Shown here piece by piece: positions 62,012-64,000 of a stretch of 64,000 nucleotides of DNA. The stretch covers positions 25,482,001 to 25,546,000 of the forward strand of contig NC_065876.1 in the NCBI RefSeq assembly GCF_933775445.1, written 5' to 3'. A model generated the notes under the pieces. That model did not search any database. It was given only the letters and a program-made list of their open reading frames with translations, and was not told where the DNA came from. The DNA comes from Argentina anserina (taxonomy: Eukaryota; Streptophyta; Magnoliopsida; Rosales; Rosaceae). Position 1 is the stretch's first letter. Each line of letters begins with the position of its first letter. The position numbers and the translations under genes were made by a program.

Positions 62012-62860
62012 TTATTATCATTATTTTTTTGCAATGGAACAAACACTTTATTAACCAAACAAAGTACAACCGGGTGGGCCGAAAGACCTTCCAAATACAA
62101 GCAAAAGCCAAAAGTACAGAGACCCAAACAGACCCACACAGAAAACCAAAGGACTCAGGGGCCCAAACCAGGCAGGCCCAAAATCAGAAGTAGCCAATCC
62201 CAATTGATACCAGAACGAAAGATAGGAACCATCGTCTGCACCGCCAAAGAAGGAGGAGCCATGAGGTTGATAAACCAACCAGCTGAAAAGAATTGGGGAG
62301 GCATTGACAACAAATCTAATCAAAGAACACCCAACAAGCACAAAGCGAAGCCACCACTCTCAACACATCTCCACAACCGAGATCATCTTTTGCCACGAGA
62401 AGAGCCAAACACGGCCAAAACGAAAATAAAAAAGAAAGATCCATAAAGGGATCAAAGGGACAGCTATCAAAACGATAATGAGACCCTAGATGTACTACCG
62501 TATTCAACGGATTTACGCACAATAACGGGATAACCCCGTTTAACTTGGCAGAAGGGAAAGCTAATAAGTTGCCAAAGAGAGCAACCAACAACGTGAGCAA
62601 GGCGGTTGAGAGGGAAAACGGGTTATTTGGACAACAAGAAGAGAGGGTATCTCCGATTAGATCAATCAACCAATCAAATAGAAAAACAAGAAACAAAAGC
62701 ACTGAAAGAAAAAACAACATGAAGGAAGACAAAGGAAGGGAAAGGCAGAGGCACAAGCCCCTAGATCAGAGACTAGCTATGGGGAAAAGCGCCCATGAAG
62801 GGTGAGGATGACCGCCACCGACTCTCAATGTGAAAGAGAGAAAACCTTGGGTGGAGGGAA
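62012..62860 (-). mobile_element. Young LINE-like non-autonomous retroposon
   Basis: Perfect 16-bp target duplication acagtcgtatagatta at 61996-62011 and 62861-62876. On the minus strand it runs from a 5' 'tttccctccacccaagg' to a 3' end 'taataaagtgtttgttcc' plus an A/ATA-rich tail. It has no reverse transcriptase. Frames on both strands are low-complexity and are not considered genes. Confidence 0.75.
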
Positions 62861-62876
62861 ACAGTCGTATAGATTA

Positions 62877-63535
62877 CTTCAACACTCACAATATGAAAGA
62901 AAATCCATTATAGAAACCCAACCCTACTGCCTGCATATATGACTTCTACCCTCATCACCATTGAATGCAACTTCGATCCACTACTGATATAGTGATCTTA
63001 AAAGCCGTTGGCATAGTTACACCAATATTCGACACATCATAAATAGTAGTACATCAAGGATACTAGTGCATGTTCTTGTTCTCGGAAATGATCGTCTGCT
63101 GTTGGGTTGGAGGTTTTGTTGGTGTGTGGTGTTGTTGTCGGTGGCCTCCGTCTATAACAGCGGCGGGTTTGCTTCTACCTTGTCGGCGGCAAGTCTTTGG
63201 GCCTGTTGAGCTGTTCACCTTGGGTTGGCTGCTGGGCCTGCCATCTGGTGGTTTTAATTATGCAATGAGTTGTGTTGGGCTTTCTCTAAACATGTCGTCG
63301 GCGCTTGCTGTATCACTTCTTTCCGCTTGTCTTGTTTCATATAGTTTGCTCTTTGGCTCTGATACTGTGCTTGGGTGGGACTGAGCTTGGTTGATTGAGT
63401 TTATGTTTGTTTTTGTTTTTTAGCTTTCGTATGCATCACTTCGGTGGGGTTGAAATGGTCGTGTTTGGCTTTCTCCATTGTTGGTGTTGTATATTGGTGG
63501 GTTGTTTTTGGCACTAGTTATTATTGCACAGGAAC
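62877..63535. other. Non-coding; GT-rich retroposon-like block
   Basis: 63070-63500 is rich in G and T, with frames similar in composition to LINE-like 5' regions. No ends were identified. Confidence 0.3.
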
Positions 63536-63539
63536 AAGA

Positions 63540-64000
63540 GTGGCTCGTGGATCACCAATATACCGATATTGTCTCAATTTAACTACCTTTTAAGGTGTTT
63601 GGTTTTAATCTCAAAAGGTTACGGTATAATCGGGTATTATCCATCCACTTATAAGTTGTATATTATTTGTCACATTTTAGATGTGGGATCTCTCATCTTC
63701 AACACTTCTCCTCACGTGCAACTTAATTTTTAGGTCTGCACGTGTAATTTGTTTGGTCCAATTTCCACATCGTATATCAGTACATATTTGGTGGTTTGCT
63801 CCAATTGTCATTTCGGAAATTGGCACTACATTCCAATTCCCACTGCTGATTCATTCGATGAACCTAAATTTGGGCCTAGTATGCTTGAGGAATACCCGGT
63901 TATGAGAAGTAATTGGAGAGGAACCTGCTCTGATACTATGTTGCACATCGACTAGCGTGGCATGTGGATCACTAATGTACTGATATTGTCCCAACTTTTC
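63540..64000 (+). mobile_element. TRIM/LTR-like direct repeat, running off the window
   Basis: 'gtggctcgtggatcaccaatataccgatattgtc' at 63540 recurs as 'gtggcatgtggatcactaatgtactgatattgtc' at 63957, 417 bp apart. The sequence between has 'gatactatgttgcacatcgactag' just before the second copy, as in small terminal-repeat retrotransposons. The second repeat is cut by the window end. Confidence 0.4.

Noticed and set aside
62051..62805. Frames of 80-146 codons on both strands
   Set aside because: They lie within the young retroposon and are low-complexity or hydrophobic without family features.

Overview
This window is plant nuclear DNA from a eudicot. The evidence is multi-exon genes with GT-AG introns, AT-rich intergenic DNA, plant-specific gene families (a HYL1-type dsRNA-binding protein, a RabGGTase alpha subunit with C-terminal LRRs, CYP93 and CYP707A P450s) and dense nested transposons. 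Protein resemblance suggests a rosid, perhaps Rosaceae, but that is a weak inference. Exon boundaries were assigned by eye from splice signals, reading frame and family resemblance. No alignment or transcript data were available.

Gene-rich left part (1-18.5 kb). Two paralogous two-exon genes for small, apparently single-pass membrane proteins (975-1644 and 3494-3953, + strand) lie in a tandem segmental duplication. The duplicated segment also carried the last exon of the neighbouring RabGGTase alpha gene, leaving a decayed copy at about 2160-2600. The intact RGTA1-like gene (4346-8239, -) has seven exons that join to a 700-aa frame. Upstream on the same strand is a HYL1/DRB1-like microRNA-processing cofactor (9147-11922, -), with two dsRNA-binding domains, a basic NLS region and a repetitive C-terminal tail. 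A caffeoyl-CoA O-methyltransferase-like gene (15742-18500, -) follows. Two TE-like insertions lie in its introns, and one base is missing in exon 4.

Transposon-dominated middle (19-47 kb). There are several non-autonomous hAT-like elements with 8-bp near-perfect target duplications. Three larger ones (21960-24237, 42305-44460, 50496-52964) share one plan: ends rich in GGCCC-type words around tandem arrays of foldback units. A Harbinger-like element (24618-27271) carries a decayed host-gene fragment. A Ty3/gypsy element (30363-39371) has gag and a protease but no visible reverse transcriptase or integrase. It is split by a roughly 6-kb insert, and the gag frame resumes exactly on the far side. 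LINE-like non-autonomous retroposons with target duplications lie at 40224-41279 and 62012-62860.

Right part (47-64 kb). A complete CYP93-like P450 (47702-49419, -) has two stray copies of itself nearby: a 197-bp exon fragment that looks identical (49925-50121) and an older promoter/start-codon fragment (57184-57325). A 5'-truncated, apparently intronless CYP707A (ABA 8'-hydroxylase) 3' part sits at 59752-60367, with a TIR transposon at its upstream edge. The window ends in a TRIM-like direct repeat.

The genes do not form a pathway. They are independent housekeeping (Rab prenylation), RNA-silencing (HYL1) and specialised-metabolism/hormone (CCoAOMT-like, CYP93, CYP707A) loci embedded in repeats.
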